A DNA stretch of 64,000 nt from Neoceratodus forsteri (lineage: Eukaryota; Chordata; Ceratodontiformes; Ceratodontidae), in assembly GCA_016271365.2 (NCBI GenBank), contig CM028131.1:174286501-174350500 (forward strand), given 5' to 3'. Made by a program: the position numbers and the translations under genes. How positions within the stretch are numbered: the stretch's first letter is position 1; the number at the start of each line of letters is the position of its first letter. This document shows, piece by piece, positions 33,300 through 43,287 of the stretch. The notes beneath the pieces were generated by a model. It made no database searches and was not told the origin of the DNA. It saw nothing but the letters and a program-made list of their open reading frames with translations.

Positions 33300-34698
33300 T
33301 TTCTGCCCAATCACAAACAACCCTACTCTTCAATCTTAAATGAATGCCATAGAAAGAGAAGTGGGTGAATTACTAAGAACACCTTACAAAAATCAGACAC
33401 AGTACATTACTATTAAAGAACGTACAGCAATACAGGAACTTAAGGAAATGACAGATATATTAATTAGACCTGCAGAAAAATGTGGAGTTGATGTTATATA
33501 GGGTTATAAAGAATATATCACAGAAGCAAACAAACAGCTCAGTAATGAAACATTTTATTCTAAACTAGAAAAATGACTCCACCTCCATTATCCACCAATG
33601 CATCTTGGAAATAATAACAGAAGCTTTAGAAAAAAGCTGGATCACTCAACAGGAAACAGATTATTTAATAGTAAAGGAACCATGCAATCCAGCCCTCAAA
33701 CTTTTATCAAAAATCAATAAAAAACTTGCTCCAGTACCTGGCAGACCGATTATTTTCTCCATCAGGTCTGCTACTGAGCTCGTTTCTAAATGTGTCAATC
33801 AGTATATAAAGAAATTTGTGCCTGTATTAAATTGCATGTCAAATACACTATTCATATGTACACTTTATTAAAAGAAGCAGCCATTGAGGAAGATGATATA
33901 TTAATGTGCATTGATGTGGAAAGTCTGTACACTAATATCCCTCACGAAGGTGGACTAAATGCAATTTCTAAAGTGCTTAATGGGAGATCAACTGAAGTGA
34001 CCCCTCCTTCAGATTTTATCGGAGACTATGCTAGACTGGTATTTGAATGGAACTTTTCCATTTTTAACAATAAACATTATACACAGAAGAAAGGTACCAG
34101 CATGGGCACTAATTTTGTCCCAAATCTAGCAAAGTAGGTAAATGGGAGAACAAGTACATTTCTGATGCTAGATTTAATATTTTTCATAGATTCATCACTA
34201 AATGACAGTGATATATTGATAACCGCTTCTTGTCTCAAAAGAGGGTGAAGAAATGCTGGCAGAATTCATTGATTTTATTAATAGACTAATGTCCATCTGA
34301 AATTTACAATGGAATAGAATAAAGAACAAATCATTTCTCTGGATTTAACAATATTCAAATCAAATGATGCATTAAAACCCAAACTGTTCTGGAAAGACAC
34401 TGCACACAATACCATCCTATTGGGAGACAGTTGTCATCTAAAGAATCTAAGTAATAACATTCCACTTCTGAGGGTCCGTAGAACATGTTCAGAGGACGCA
34501 GATTTTGAAACACATAGCTCTCAGATGGCAAAGAGATTTACAGCACGTAAACATAATGCATGCAATATCCAGAGTGCATTCCAGGTAGCAAAAGAAACAA
34601 ACAGGGAAACCCTGCTTCAAGGGAACACCAATGTACCAGAAGAAACACTGCCTACTTTTATTACACAGTACAATGACGCTCATCAGGATCAAGTCTGA
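33300..34698 (+). pseudogene. Penelope-like reverse transcriptase remnant
   Basis: Open pieces 33605-33871, 33790-34137 and 34420-34698 carry the telomerase-like reverse transcriptase of Penelope elements: PVPGRPIIFSIRSATELVSK, DVESLYTNIPHEGGL (first catalytic Asp), the MGTNF box, and after a frameshift a YIDN sequence (about 34217) where YIDD is expected. The second catalytic aspartate pair is thus damaged. Several stops lie between 34138 and 34420. The lesions show an old, dead copy. Confidence 0.82.
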
Positions 34699-34700
34699 CT

Positions 34701-35092
34701 CTACAGAATTCTGCAGTAGAGTCACTGAAAGGAACAATGCAATTTCAGTGGGAGTTAATCCCTTTTGTAATGCATGGAAACTGTAACACTGCACGTGATC
34801 CTAGCGGGCTTCATTGTATTTTCCAGAAGCAGAAAAGATTGGGAATATAGGTCCTGCTATTCTGAATTGCACTGGCAATGGCGCATATGGTGGCACAGCG
34901 CAACAGCCTAGGGGTATATTCAAAAGAGATGAGCAATGGCACATCTCCTCTGAATATATCAGGTAATGTGCACTGTGCAAATTTGATGCGCTAGTGCATC
35001 CCCCCAGACAGGGCTGAATACCAGGAATGGGAATTGCACCAGCACAACAGAGTTACACTGTGCGCAAATTGCTGATGTTCGGCTGGCAGTAT
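34701..35092. other. Unassigned spacer with a small hairpin
   Basis: At 34914-34961 the arms GTATATTCAAAAGAGATG and CATCTCCTCTGAATATATC pair almost fully around an 8-10 nt loop. I see no coding. This may be part of the repeat complex that continues to 36650. Confidence 0.5.
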
Positions 35093-35094
35093 GC

Positions 35095-35160
35095 AAATGG
35101 GGCCATAATGTATGCAAGGCACAAATTGGGCCATTGGCATGTCATTATGGCCCCATTTGA
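35095..35160. repeat. Short palindrome
   Basis: The arms CAAATGGGGCCATAATG and CATTATGGCCCCATTTG are exact complements, separated by about 30 bases. Confidence 0.85.
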
Positions 35161-35227
35161 ATGAGTTGTGCAGGGCTGGCCAGTGAAATGTGCATGGCTC
35201 CATGCACAACATGTGGTGCTGGCAGAG

Positions 35228-35645
35228 GGGGTCTAGTGGTACCTCCCCTTCCTCCACATAGCTCCAATTGTCATAAAAAACTGTTTAAACATTCTCTGGT
35301 AGTCTAGTGGTACCCTTCACCCTCCCCATAGCCCAATCACTGTAAAATAACTGTTTCAATATTTCCTGGTAGTCTAGTGGTCCCCACCTTGCTCACAGCT
35401 CCGAGTGCTGAAAATGTAATGTTTCAGAACTCCCTGATAGTCTAAAGAATGTAAAGCAACACAGGAACTTAAGGAAATGACAGTTATATTAATTAGACCT
35501 GCAGGCCCCACCCCTCCCATAGCTGTGATCCCCACAAAATAATATTTTTTGTATTCCTTGGTAGTCTAGTGGTAACCCCCACCCCGCCATTTCCTCAATA
35601 ACATGTAAATGTGATGTAGATGATTCCCTGGTGGTCCAGTGGCAC
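35228..35645 (+). repeat. 68-70-bp tandem units with tRNA-Glu-like 5' motif
   Basis: Each unit contains a variant of TCCCTGGTGGTCTAGTGG, which equals the first 18 bases of vertebrate tRNA-Glu including the A box. Occurrences start near 35293, 35363, 35431 (degenerate), 35554 and 35624, with spacings of 70, 68, 123 and 70 bp. The 123-bp unit contains a 61-bp foreign piece at 35444-35504. A partial unit lies at 35229. The rest of each unit is C-rich (ACCCCTCCCCATAGC). No T-arm or B box follows, so these are not tRNA genes. Confidence 0.7.
35444..35504 (+). repeat. 61-bp copy of Penelope-like coding sequence
   Basis: This segment equals 33415-33475 in the same orientation, with about four mismatches in 61 bp (shared core CAGGAACTTAAGGAAATGAC). 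It sits inside a tandem unit and replaces part of it, with no tail or target duplication visible. Confidence 0.85.
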
Positions 35646-36650
35646 CGCCCCACCTACACATGATTCCCACTCACCCAGCTCCCCACCAGTCATTGGTGGG
35701 CTGCAGCAAACCCACCTGCATAACTCTGTGGCTGCCTGCTTAATGACAACCTACAGTATTAGCTGTAAGCCCATTGGTCCACATTGTGGACTAAGGGGCT
35801 TCTGATGTATAATATAATAGCCCTGTTGGGCTAGCAGACCCATTCCCCAGTTCCCCACTGTGCCATTATTCCAAGCATTGGTGCTGAGTGGATCCCAGCT
35901 CAAACTCAGAGGATGCCATCCCAAACATAACTGTTGGCATAGTGACACCCTCCCAACAGTGCCAGACCACATATTCCAGCCAGTGACTGACACAACCCAC
36001 CTTCGCCACAACGCTAGCTGCTGATTGAACTCTGCAAGAGTACATACTGTAAACAGTGAACAGTACACAATCATTGAATGGCAATAACTGTCATTCACTG
36101 ACCAAGTACTATTTACAGTACATGCTCATGCAGAGCTCAGTTGGTGGCTAGCCCACGGTGTGGTGAGTGGCTACCAAGTCACCTGCTGGGCATGGGTCGG
36201 GGTGCAGGGTGCTCTGGCACTGTCGGGTGGGGGTGTGTGTGTGACCACTAGACCATCAGGTATGTTTGGGATGGGTGTAAAGTGGGTTCAGGCTGGGGGA
36301 TCCACTGGACCACCATTGATTTGGTATTATGGCACCGCGAGTGGATTGGGGCATGGTGGTCTGCTGGCTGAATAGTGCTATTCATTTAATGCTGTCAGGG
36401 TTCGGGGATTAATCTTTCTTAATATCAGGGATCAGGGCTTGACGAGGGTGTCCGATAGCCCACCAGGGCCATATATCACTAAGTGCTGGGGATCAGGGCT
36501 GGGGGGCACTTACATCCTTTGCTGTGTCATTGCCACAGGCTTGTGGCAACCTGTTCAGGAGCACCCTCCATTTGGTACCCTGTTGGGGTTGCCGCAAGCT
36601 GCAGGACTTAGTGCCAGGACCCTACCCGATAAGGAATCTGTAAAAAAAAA
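35600..36650. mobile_element. 1-kb palindrome (foldback element)
   Basis: Two long inverted arms meet near 36086 with almost no spacer. Matching blocks include CTGCTGATTGAACTCTGCAA (36020) against the complement of GCATGAGCTC-type sequence at 36120-36145; CCCATCCCAAACATA on the left against the complement of TATGTTTGGGATGGG (36258); CAACAGTGCCAGA against TCTGGCACTGTCG (36211); and CCCTGTTGGGCTAGC against GATAGCCCACCAGGG (36453). The centre TCATTGAATGGCAATAACTG is itself nearly palindromic. Neither arm codes for anything I recognise. The outer edges are uncertain. Confidence 0.7.
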
Positions 36651-36764
36651 AACTATACAGTAAATATATAATTTCCTACATTATACATGGTGGAGGGAAG
36701 GTTTAAGTAGGACGTGAGGATGTTCTATTTTTTGAAAAGAGTGGTGGGGCCATGGGACAGTTTA

Positions 36765-37190
36765 TCAGTGGATATGGTAGGTGCAAAGGTCGTAAATAGT
36801 TTCAAGTTGGCTGGGAGAGAGGGAAGGGTTTAGTGGTTGCTCAGATCAGTAGGAGTAGGGAGAGGAGCAGGGGGGTTGACAGGGAACTCCATGAAGACTA
36901 GATGGAACTTTGGTCTTTTTCTGGCATCATTGTCTACATTTCTACATTGAAGAACAATATAAGAAATGGTGGTTGTCATGGCTGTAGTTTCAAACATGGC
37001 TGGGACACACTGAAGGATTTAGTGGTTGCTCAGGTCAGTAGCAGCAGGGAGTGGCGCAGGGTGCTGGACCAGGAAGGATAAAACCCTGTATGGAAAATAG
37101 GTTCTGGGGCAGATTGGGAACTCAGGGCAGACTAGATGGACATTTGTTCTTTTTCTGCTGTCATTGTCTATGTTTCTACATCAAAGAACA
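36765..37190 (+). mobile_element. Two tandem CR1-tailed SINE-like units
   Basis: Two units repeat at a period of about 235 bp. Each contains TTTAGTGGTTGCTCAG near its start and ends in a CR1-type 3' tail, GACTAGATGGA followed by a TTTTTCTG block, CATTGTCTA and TTTCTAC. The tail match to CR1 (for example 18880-18920) suggests mobilisation by CR1 machinery. The head is weakly tRNA-like at best. Confidence 0.6.
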
Positions 37191-37493
37191 ACATCAAGCA
37201 ATATATAATACCAAGGAAAAATGCCGTAGACAGTCATCAGAACCAAAAGCTAAGACAAAACAAATATATTTTAGCCCCTTTTTAATGCTTAAACCAAAGG
37301 AGAATTCCTTAGATGGTATATTAAGGAGTTCCAGATGGATGGGGCTGCTCAAAGATGTCCTATCTCCAAACAACTTAAATCATGATCTCATCATGGTCAG
37401 TGGTAACTCCTCCATAGAGCAGAGTGAACAGCTGGGAGTGTACCAGGCCAAGAGGTCTTCAAAGAAACCGGAACTAATCTACGTAGGTCTTTA
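37191..37493. other. Unassigned spacer
   Basis: A 147-codon open stretch (37051-37494) crosses from the SINE-like unit into this segment. It has no recognisable domain, so I do not call it a gene. Confidence 0.4.
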
Positions 37494-37604
37494 GAAACAT
37501 AGAAACATAGACTTTGACAGCAGATAAGGACCATTTGGCCCATCTAGTCTGCCCATTTCCCTACCTACAGGATAGGCCGCAGATCCTAGTAAACCAACAG
37601 CCTA

Positions 37605-40499
37605 TTTCTTCCTACCCCCCACAAGAATTGCCTTATGTCTGTCACATGCATTCTTGAATTCTCCCACAGTTTTAGACCCCACAACCTCCTCAGGAAGGCT
37701 GTTCCATGCATCCACTATCCTCTCTGTGAAATAATACTTCCTCACATTGCCCCTGAACTGCCCCCCATCTATCTTTAAATTGTGTCCCCTTGTTCTTGCA
37801 CGCTTTTTCTGAAAGATGCTACCCTCTTGGACCTTGTGATTCCACTGAGGTACTTGAAAGTTTCTATCATGTCCCCCTCTCCTTCTTTCCTCAAGGGTAT
37901 ACATATTAAGCTCCCTTTAATCTCTCCTCATACGGCTTCTCTTGCAGACCCTGCACCATTTTAGTTGCCCTCCTCTGGACTGCCTCTATCCTGTCTATGT
38001 CCTTGTGGAGATGGGGTCTCAGAACTGGACACAGTACTCAGATGGGGTCTCACCAGCTGTCTGTACAGAGGGATAACAACATTCTGTTTTCTGCTGCTGA
38101 TGCCTCCCTCGCATCACAGTATACCCCAGCCCTCCCTACTGCCTTCTCACTTTGCTTGCCAACCTTAAGGTCATCTGATATGATTACCCCAGGTCCCTTT
38201 CCATTTTGTTGTTGTTACTATCCCCATTGTGTATTCTTCCCTGGGTTCTTGTTTCCCAGGTGCATTATTTTGCACTTTTGCATTGAATCCTAGCTGCCAT
38301 ACTTTGACCATTCCTCCAACCTTGCCAAGTCCCTTCTCATCCTTTCCACGCCTCCTTGTGTATCAACCCTGTTGCAGATCTTTGTGTCATCTGTAAAGAG
38401 GCATACTTTTCCTTCCAGTCCCTCTGCAATGACACTGATGAAGACATTAAAAAGGACTGGACCCAATATTGAACCCTGCGGTACCGACTAGTAACCCCTC
38501 TTTCTTCAGAGTGGACTCCATTTACAATTACTTTCGTGTCCTGTTGTCCAGCCAATGTTTTACCTTGGCTACCACCCTGGGACGCACTCCCAGGCTGGTT
38601 AATTTGGCTATTAATCTTTTGTGTGGGACTGTGTCAAATGCCTTGCTAAAGTCTAGCTAGGCCATGTCCACAGCCCTCCCTGGTCTACTACTTTGGTCAC
38701 CCAGTCAAAGAAATCTATTAGATTCATCTGACATGACCTTCCCTGCTAGAACCCATGCTGCCTTGGGTCCTGTGCCCCACTGGCCTCTAGGTACTCAACT
38801 ATTCTTTCCTTCAGAAGTGACTCCATCACTTTCCCACCACAGAGGTCAGACTGACAGGTCTGTAGTTTCCTGCCTCAGTCTTGGTCCCACTTTTGTGAAG
38901 GGGAATCATATCCGCCTTCCTCCAGTCCTCGGGTACCACACCATCCTCCCATGATTTATTAAAAAGAGTAGCCAGTGGTTTTACTAGTTCCCCCCTTAAT
39001 TCTTTTAGAATTCTGGGGTGAATTCCATCAGGCCCCATTGCTTTGTCCACCTTCAGTTTTAGGAGTTCCTGCAGAACCCTTTCTTTTGTGAAAGGACTGG
39101 GATTGACCCCCCATCAAGAGTGCTTCTGTTAATTGGATTAGGCACTTCCTCCTCTTTTGTGAATAATGAGCAGAAATATTCGTTCAGTATCCCTGCTTTT
39201 TCACTGTCCCCCTGTGCCCACCCACCCACCGTTCATTCTATTCTGCCTCACTATCCCTCCCTTTGTCTTTCTACGCTCGTTGATGTACCTATAAAAGGTT
39301 TTATTCCCCTTCTTAACCGAGTTGGCTATCTTTTCCTCAGTTTGGGCCTTTGCTATTCTGACTTCCTCCTGCTTCCTTCTGCCTTAACTGGTACAGCTGT
39401 CTGTCCTGCTCCTTCTGTGTTTCCTTATACTTCCTGAATGCTATCTTTTCTTCCTGACTTTCACAGCCACCTCTTTTGAGAACCATAGTGGCTTTTTCTT
39501 TCATTTTGATTTGTTTATTTGCTTCAAACAAAGGCTTGTTGCCTCTGTGATGGCAGTTTTGATGATTCCCCATTGTTGCTCCACACCTCCTTCTAGCCTG
39601 TTTGCAAGTGCTTTTCTGAGGCACTCTCCCATCTTACCAAAGTCAGCCCTCCTGAAGTCCAGTACCCTCACTTCTGTTTGACTTGACTCTGTAGCTGAGT
39701 TTAACATGAACCACACTCTTTGATGGTCACTTGTTCCCAGATGGCAACCCACTTCTAGATCTGAGATCCTCTCACTGCCCCCGTTTGAGAGTACGAGGTC
39801 TAAGATTGCTCCCTCATGAGTGGGTTCTGAAACTAGCTGTCTGAGGCCTGCCACCTGTAGGGCATCAAGAATGGCCCTGCTCTTGGATGTGGCTGCAGCA
39901 AATGTGCTTCAGTTAACATTTGGCATGTTCAGGTCTCCCATCAACAGTATCTCCCCTTTCTATGCCATTCTAAGAATACCTTCCATCATATCCTTGTCCA
40001 TTCCCTCCCCCTGACATTGGGGTCTGTACACAACCCCTGTGTGGATTGTGGTGCCCTTTCCAGTCTCCAAGGTGACCCACAGTGCCTCATCTCCTCCCTG
40101 TTTACTCTTTTGTTCAATTGCTTTTATCTCTTCCTTTACATAGAGGGCTACTCCTCCCCCTCTTCTCCCCTGCCTCTCTCTCCTGTAGGTTATATACCAT
40201 GGTATGTTAACATCCCAGTCATTGTTCTCTGTATACCATGTTTCTGTGACTGCTACAATATCTAGGCATCCCTCTTCCATCAAGGCCACCAGCTCAGGGA
40301 GCTTGTTGCCCAGACTACGGGTATTGGTACTCATTACCCTCCATTTCCTAATGGCCTTACTCCTTTTTGCCCCATCCCTGTCCTTCTTACCTTTGTCACT
40401 TTCTCCATTTACCCCTGCCCTTCTTCCTATCAACACCTCTGTGTTGGTGTTTACTGCACTTACTACCATGATTTTTTTGGGGGGGCTGGGATTTCCCAT
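37605..40499 (-). pseudogene. CR1-A2 ORF2: endonuclease and reverse transcriptase
   Basis: The N-terminal endonuclease is open from 40499 to 39960 (179 codons), with MSTNTRSLGNKLPELVALM, AVTETWYTENNDWD and GRRGGGVALYVKEE. It continues after shifts with EPTHEGAILDLVLSNGGSE (about 39830). The linker is at 39624-39337. The reverse transcriptase has NYRPVSLTSVVGK (about 38830-39050), is interrupted, and its later part (38555-38337) reads KYASLQMTQRSATGLIHK, where FADDTKICN is expected, showing mutation of the catalytic box. The C-terminal piece is at 37904-37602. The ATG at 40499 fits the family start, since MGNPSPPKK-type sequence precedes the endonuclease by about 60 residues. Confidence 0.85.
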
Positions 40500-40552
40500 C
40501 TCCTTTCCAGTGCCTCCCCCTTGGCTAGTTTAAATGCAGCCAATGAAGCATT

Positions 40553-41441
40553 TAAACCTATCACATAGGATCCTGGTCCCCCTCCTGGACAGATGCAGCC
40601 CATCATGCCAGTATAGGCTTGCATCACTCCAGGTGGACCCCTAGTCCCCAGTGAAGCCAAATCTCTGTTCTCCACACCAGTTTTCAACCACTGATTGAAT
40701 CCCATGGTGTGGAACACCCTAGCCTCTCCTACGCCATAGATGGGCAGCACCTCCGAGAAGGTTACCATGTGTGCTACTTGTCTGAGGCCCTCCCAATTCC
40801 ACAAACTCTTCCTGCACTTCTAATCCTTTCTAGCCATGTCATTTGTCCCTAAGTGGACAATGACATCCAGCTCCCTTTCCTGTGCAGCTGCTCCAGCAAT
40901 CCTGAGGATTTGCTCCCTGTCCCTCCAAGCCATGGTGCCAGACAGGCACCTTACCTCTCTCTCCCCTTCCTCCCCCAGTTCTACCTTCCTAACAATGGAG
41001 TCCCCCACCAGGAGTTATTTCCTTCTCCTGCAGGGTCCCCTGCCACCCTCCTGTGGGTCTCCTTTGTGGAGGTTCCCAGCATCCTCCTTGGTCTCCACTG
41101 CGGTGCCTCCTAGAGGAACCACACTTTGCCAGAATGGCATAGGAATTGTGAAAATGTACAACTGGAGGGATGCACCTCTGTTCCACCACCCGCACCCTCC
41201 CTGAGCCCACTGTGGTCCAACTGCTCCTCTTTCTTGACAACCTCTGGGGCAATAGCAGTGGCACTGGTGGTCCCTGGATGGAAGAGGAGGTCCCACAAAT
41301 CCTGGCCGTCTCAGCTTGGAGATGAGCAACCTCCTCCCTCAGCCCAGAGAGGTGCCTGCAGATGGGACAACACCGCATTCTCCAAAACGTCTCCTGGAAG
41401 ACTGCTGCTCCACAGCCACTGCACTGCACCACTCCCATCAT
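40553..41441 (-). pseudogene. CR1-A2 ORF1 with zinc finger and SGNH esterase
   Basis: The start at 41441 reads MMGVVQCSGCGAAVF then MRCCPICRHLSGLREE, a clearer Cys-rich finger (CSGC, CCPIC) than in the plus-strand copy, and then a heptad-like AHLQAETARI. The esterase blocks are MGDSIVRKVELGEE (41008), HLGTNDMARKD (about 40850) and, in another frame, a decayed end where DGLHLSQGE reads as MMGCICPGGG. Where the plus copy has TAG after GGATCC, this copy has TAT, so the frame runs on into KLAKGEALERRWEI before the ORF2 region. At least two frameshifts are present. Confidence 0.8.
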
Positions 41442-41781
41442 GTCTTATTTCTGGCCCCTCAACTGTTTGAAATCCTTACTCTTTCCTCTGTTTTTTTTCT
41501 CTCTCTCCTTACTTTCTGCCTGTGTGCCCTTTAAGCTCCTTATTGTCCTGTTCTGAGACAAGAATATCCTATATTTCTCAGTAGGCCCCTTACTTGCTCA
41601 GAGGCAGACCTCCAGCAGCTAGAGGGGGATGGAGAGCTATTCTTGCCCTTCTAGGATGGTCGGTCTTTGGTGGTTCTGTGATTACTCACTTCCTGCTCCC
41701 AAACAGGAAGTTCCTGTTGTCAGTCAAATTCTGTGCCTATAAAAGTAGAACTAGCTTTGGGTGGGAAGGAGGGTAATATAG

Positions 41782-42488
41782 TCCCAGTAGAGAAGTCCAG
41801 TCACACAGTAGTCCTTTCTACTGGTGTCTTCTGCCAAGCTACTAGCAAAATCTTTCTAAGGCAGTCTTTAAATGGAGCTTCCTTCTAGCTAAGCCACTCC
41901 CCCTACTTACTAGATCTTTCTACAAGTAATTTAAACCTCACAGCTATCAAGTCCTTTCAATCACCTGAGATTTACACCTAGATAACTGTTCAGATAACCA
42001 TTCAATTCAGTTAACTCAGACAAACACACACTTTTTTTGTTTTTTTAGTTTTTTTTACCCCAAATTAAAGTTCCAAGTACAAGAGTTCTACTTCTTTAGT
42101 CCCAGTAGAGAAGTCCAGCCACACAGCAGTCCTTTCTCCTGGTGTCTTCTGCCAAGCTACTAGCAAAATCTTTCTAAGATAGTCTTTAAATGTAGCTTCC
42201 TTCTAGCTAAGCCACTCCCCCTACTTACTAGATCTTTCTACAAGTAATTTCAACCTATCAGCTATCAAGTCCTTTCAATCACCTGAGAGTTACACCTAGA
42301 TAACTGTTCAGATAACCATTCAGTTCAGTTAATTCAGACAAACACACACTTCTTTTTGTTTTGTTTGTTAGTTTTTTTTAACCTAAATTAAAGTTTCAAG
42401 TACAAGAGTTCAACTTCTTTAGTCCCAACAGAGATGTCCAGTCACAAAGCAGTCCTTTCTCCTGGTGTCTTCTGCCAAGCTACTGTAT
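41782..42488 (-). promoter_or_regulatory. Tandem 5' UTR monomers of CR1-A2
   Basis: Two full units and one partial unit of about 319 bp start with GTCCCAGTAGAGAAGTCCAG (plus-strand reading) at 41783, 42101 and 42421. They are nearly identical over landmarks such as GTGTCTTCTGCCAAGCTACT and CCACTCCCCCTACTTACTAG. Tandem monomers upstream of ORF1 are the promoter design of some LINEs (mouse L1, for example), so a promoter role is inferred. The plus-strand CR1-A copy lacks them. Confidence 0.75.
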
Positions 42489-42710
42489 GTTAAAAAAGCA
42501 GTCTTAACAGTTGTGTGACACTTAACTGGTAGCCAGTGCAGATGCTGCAGCACCAGTGAAACATAAATCCACATATGATGATCTCGAGCTCAATCAGGCT
42601 GCACCATTCAGCACTAGTTGCAGATGGCCCACCAATCTCCCTGATAGCCCCAAGTATAGACCATTACAGTAGTTGAGTCTCAAAGTCACAAGTGTGTTTG
42701 TCAGGGTTGC
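42489..42710 (-). pseudogene. LINE fragment (L2/Rex-like C-terminal ORF2)
   Basis: The minus-strand translation reads RLNYCNGLYLGLSGRLVGHL then QLVLNGAA, the conserved block after the reverse transcriptase in L2- and CR1-like LINEs (usually DYCNSLYLGLP...LQLVQNAAA). It is cut off on one side by the end of CR1-A2. Confidence 0.65.
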
Positions 42711-42879
42711 CAGATATTCTTGCATCACATATGGTTTAATATGGGAAATATTGCAAAGTTGCTGTGGACTACAGCCAATACTTTATATTCAAGTGTCAGT
42801 GTAGAGTTCACAGTGGGTCAAATATGTTTTATCCCATCCCCAGGAACCTTTGTTTTTTTTTTGTCTTTTTTTTTTTACA

Positions 42880-42990
42880 ATTTTTGGCCAGGAAAGCACA
42901 CTAAGCTGAGGTTTGTTTCCAGATGCATCCTGGGAGCAGATTGTGTCATTTAATGATTGACACATTATGGCATCCTGTCGGGCTGCTAAC
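42880..42990. mobile_element. SINE/LINE tail fragment (GACCAGGAAAGGCACACTAAGC type)
   Basis: TTTTTGGCCAGGAAAGCACA, then CTAAGCTGAGGTTTGTTTCC and AGATGCATCCTGG, recur at 56630-56715. A shorter version (GACCAGGAAAGGCAGACTAAG) is at 56517. A T-rich stretch precedes it. The family is not named. Confidence 0.55.
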
Positions 42991-43019
42991 TCATGAGGAT
43001 CTGGTTTCACCAGTAGCAA

Positions 43020-43287
43020 TACTGGAGGAAGGACGATTCAGAGGAAACGTGAGGAAGAATTTCTTCACAGAACGGGTGGTGGACAAGTGGAACACCCTGC
43101 CAGAGGAAGTGGTGGGGGCTGAAACAATCATGGGATTTAAGAATGATTGGGATAGACATAAAGGAATTCTGGAGGTCAGGGGTAAGGGGCAACAGACTTC
43201 TAAGAAAACATAAACTGAACTTACAAGATCAAATGGGCAGACTGGGAGGGCCAAAGGCCCTTATCTGCCGACACTTTCTATGTATTA
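43020..43287 (+). mobile_element. CR1-D 3' fragment, copy D2
   Basis: This matches the last 270 bp of the copy at 8553-9971. Shared pieces are AGGAAACGTGAGGAAGAATT, the C-terminal block DKWNTLPEEVVGAETIMGFK, the 3' UTR GGCAGACTGGGAGGGCC, and one TCTATGTA tail unit. It is strongly 5'-truncated. Confidence 0.9.

Larger units (their letters stand above)
31671..34700 (+). mobile_element. Penelope-like element copy (Neptune-type), interrupted by CR1
   Basis: The protein order is that of a Penelope-like retroelement. An N-terminal acidic region begins at ATG 31671. A lysine-rich stretch follows (about 32090-32500). Next comes the IRPAEKCGVDVI block (33462), followed after a stop at 33499-33501 by GYKEYITEANKQLSNETFYS. 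Then come MCIDVESLYTNIPHEGGL (33904), KKGTSMGTNFVPNLAK (34090) and the LLRVRRTCSEDADFE block (34460). The element stops near 34700 without the GIY-YIG endonuclease. The CR1-A insert 32788-33289 splits it. Confidence 0.85.
37494..42488 (-). mobile_element. CR1 LINE, family A, longest copy (A2)
   Basis: This is a minus-strand CR1 of about 5.0 kb. The 3' end is at 37494 with an AGAAACATAGAAACATAG octamer tail. ORF2 spans about 40499-37605, ORF1 about 41441-40553, and a 5' UTR region continues through tandem monomers to about 42488, where it breaks off inside the third monomer. It is the inverted partner of 14803-18935 and about 0.9 kb longer at the 5' side. Frameshifts interrupt both ORFs. The next segment upstream (42489-42710) is a different LINE. 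Confidence 0.92.

Noticed and set aside
35624..35660. tRNA-Glu gene
   Set aside because: Only the first 18 bases match; anticodon and T arms are missing and the motif repeats in tandem.
37051..37494. 147-codon open frame
   Set aside because: It begins in a SINE-like unit and crosses its border; no domain and no homolog that I recognise.
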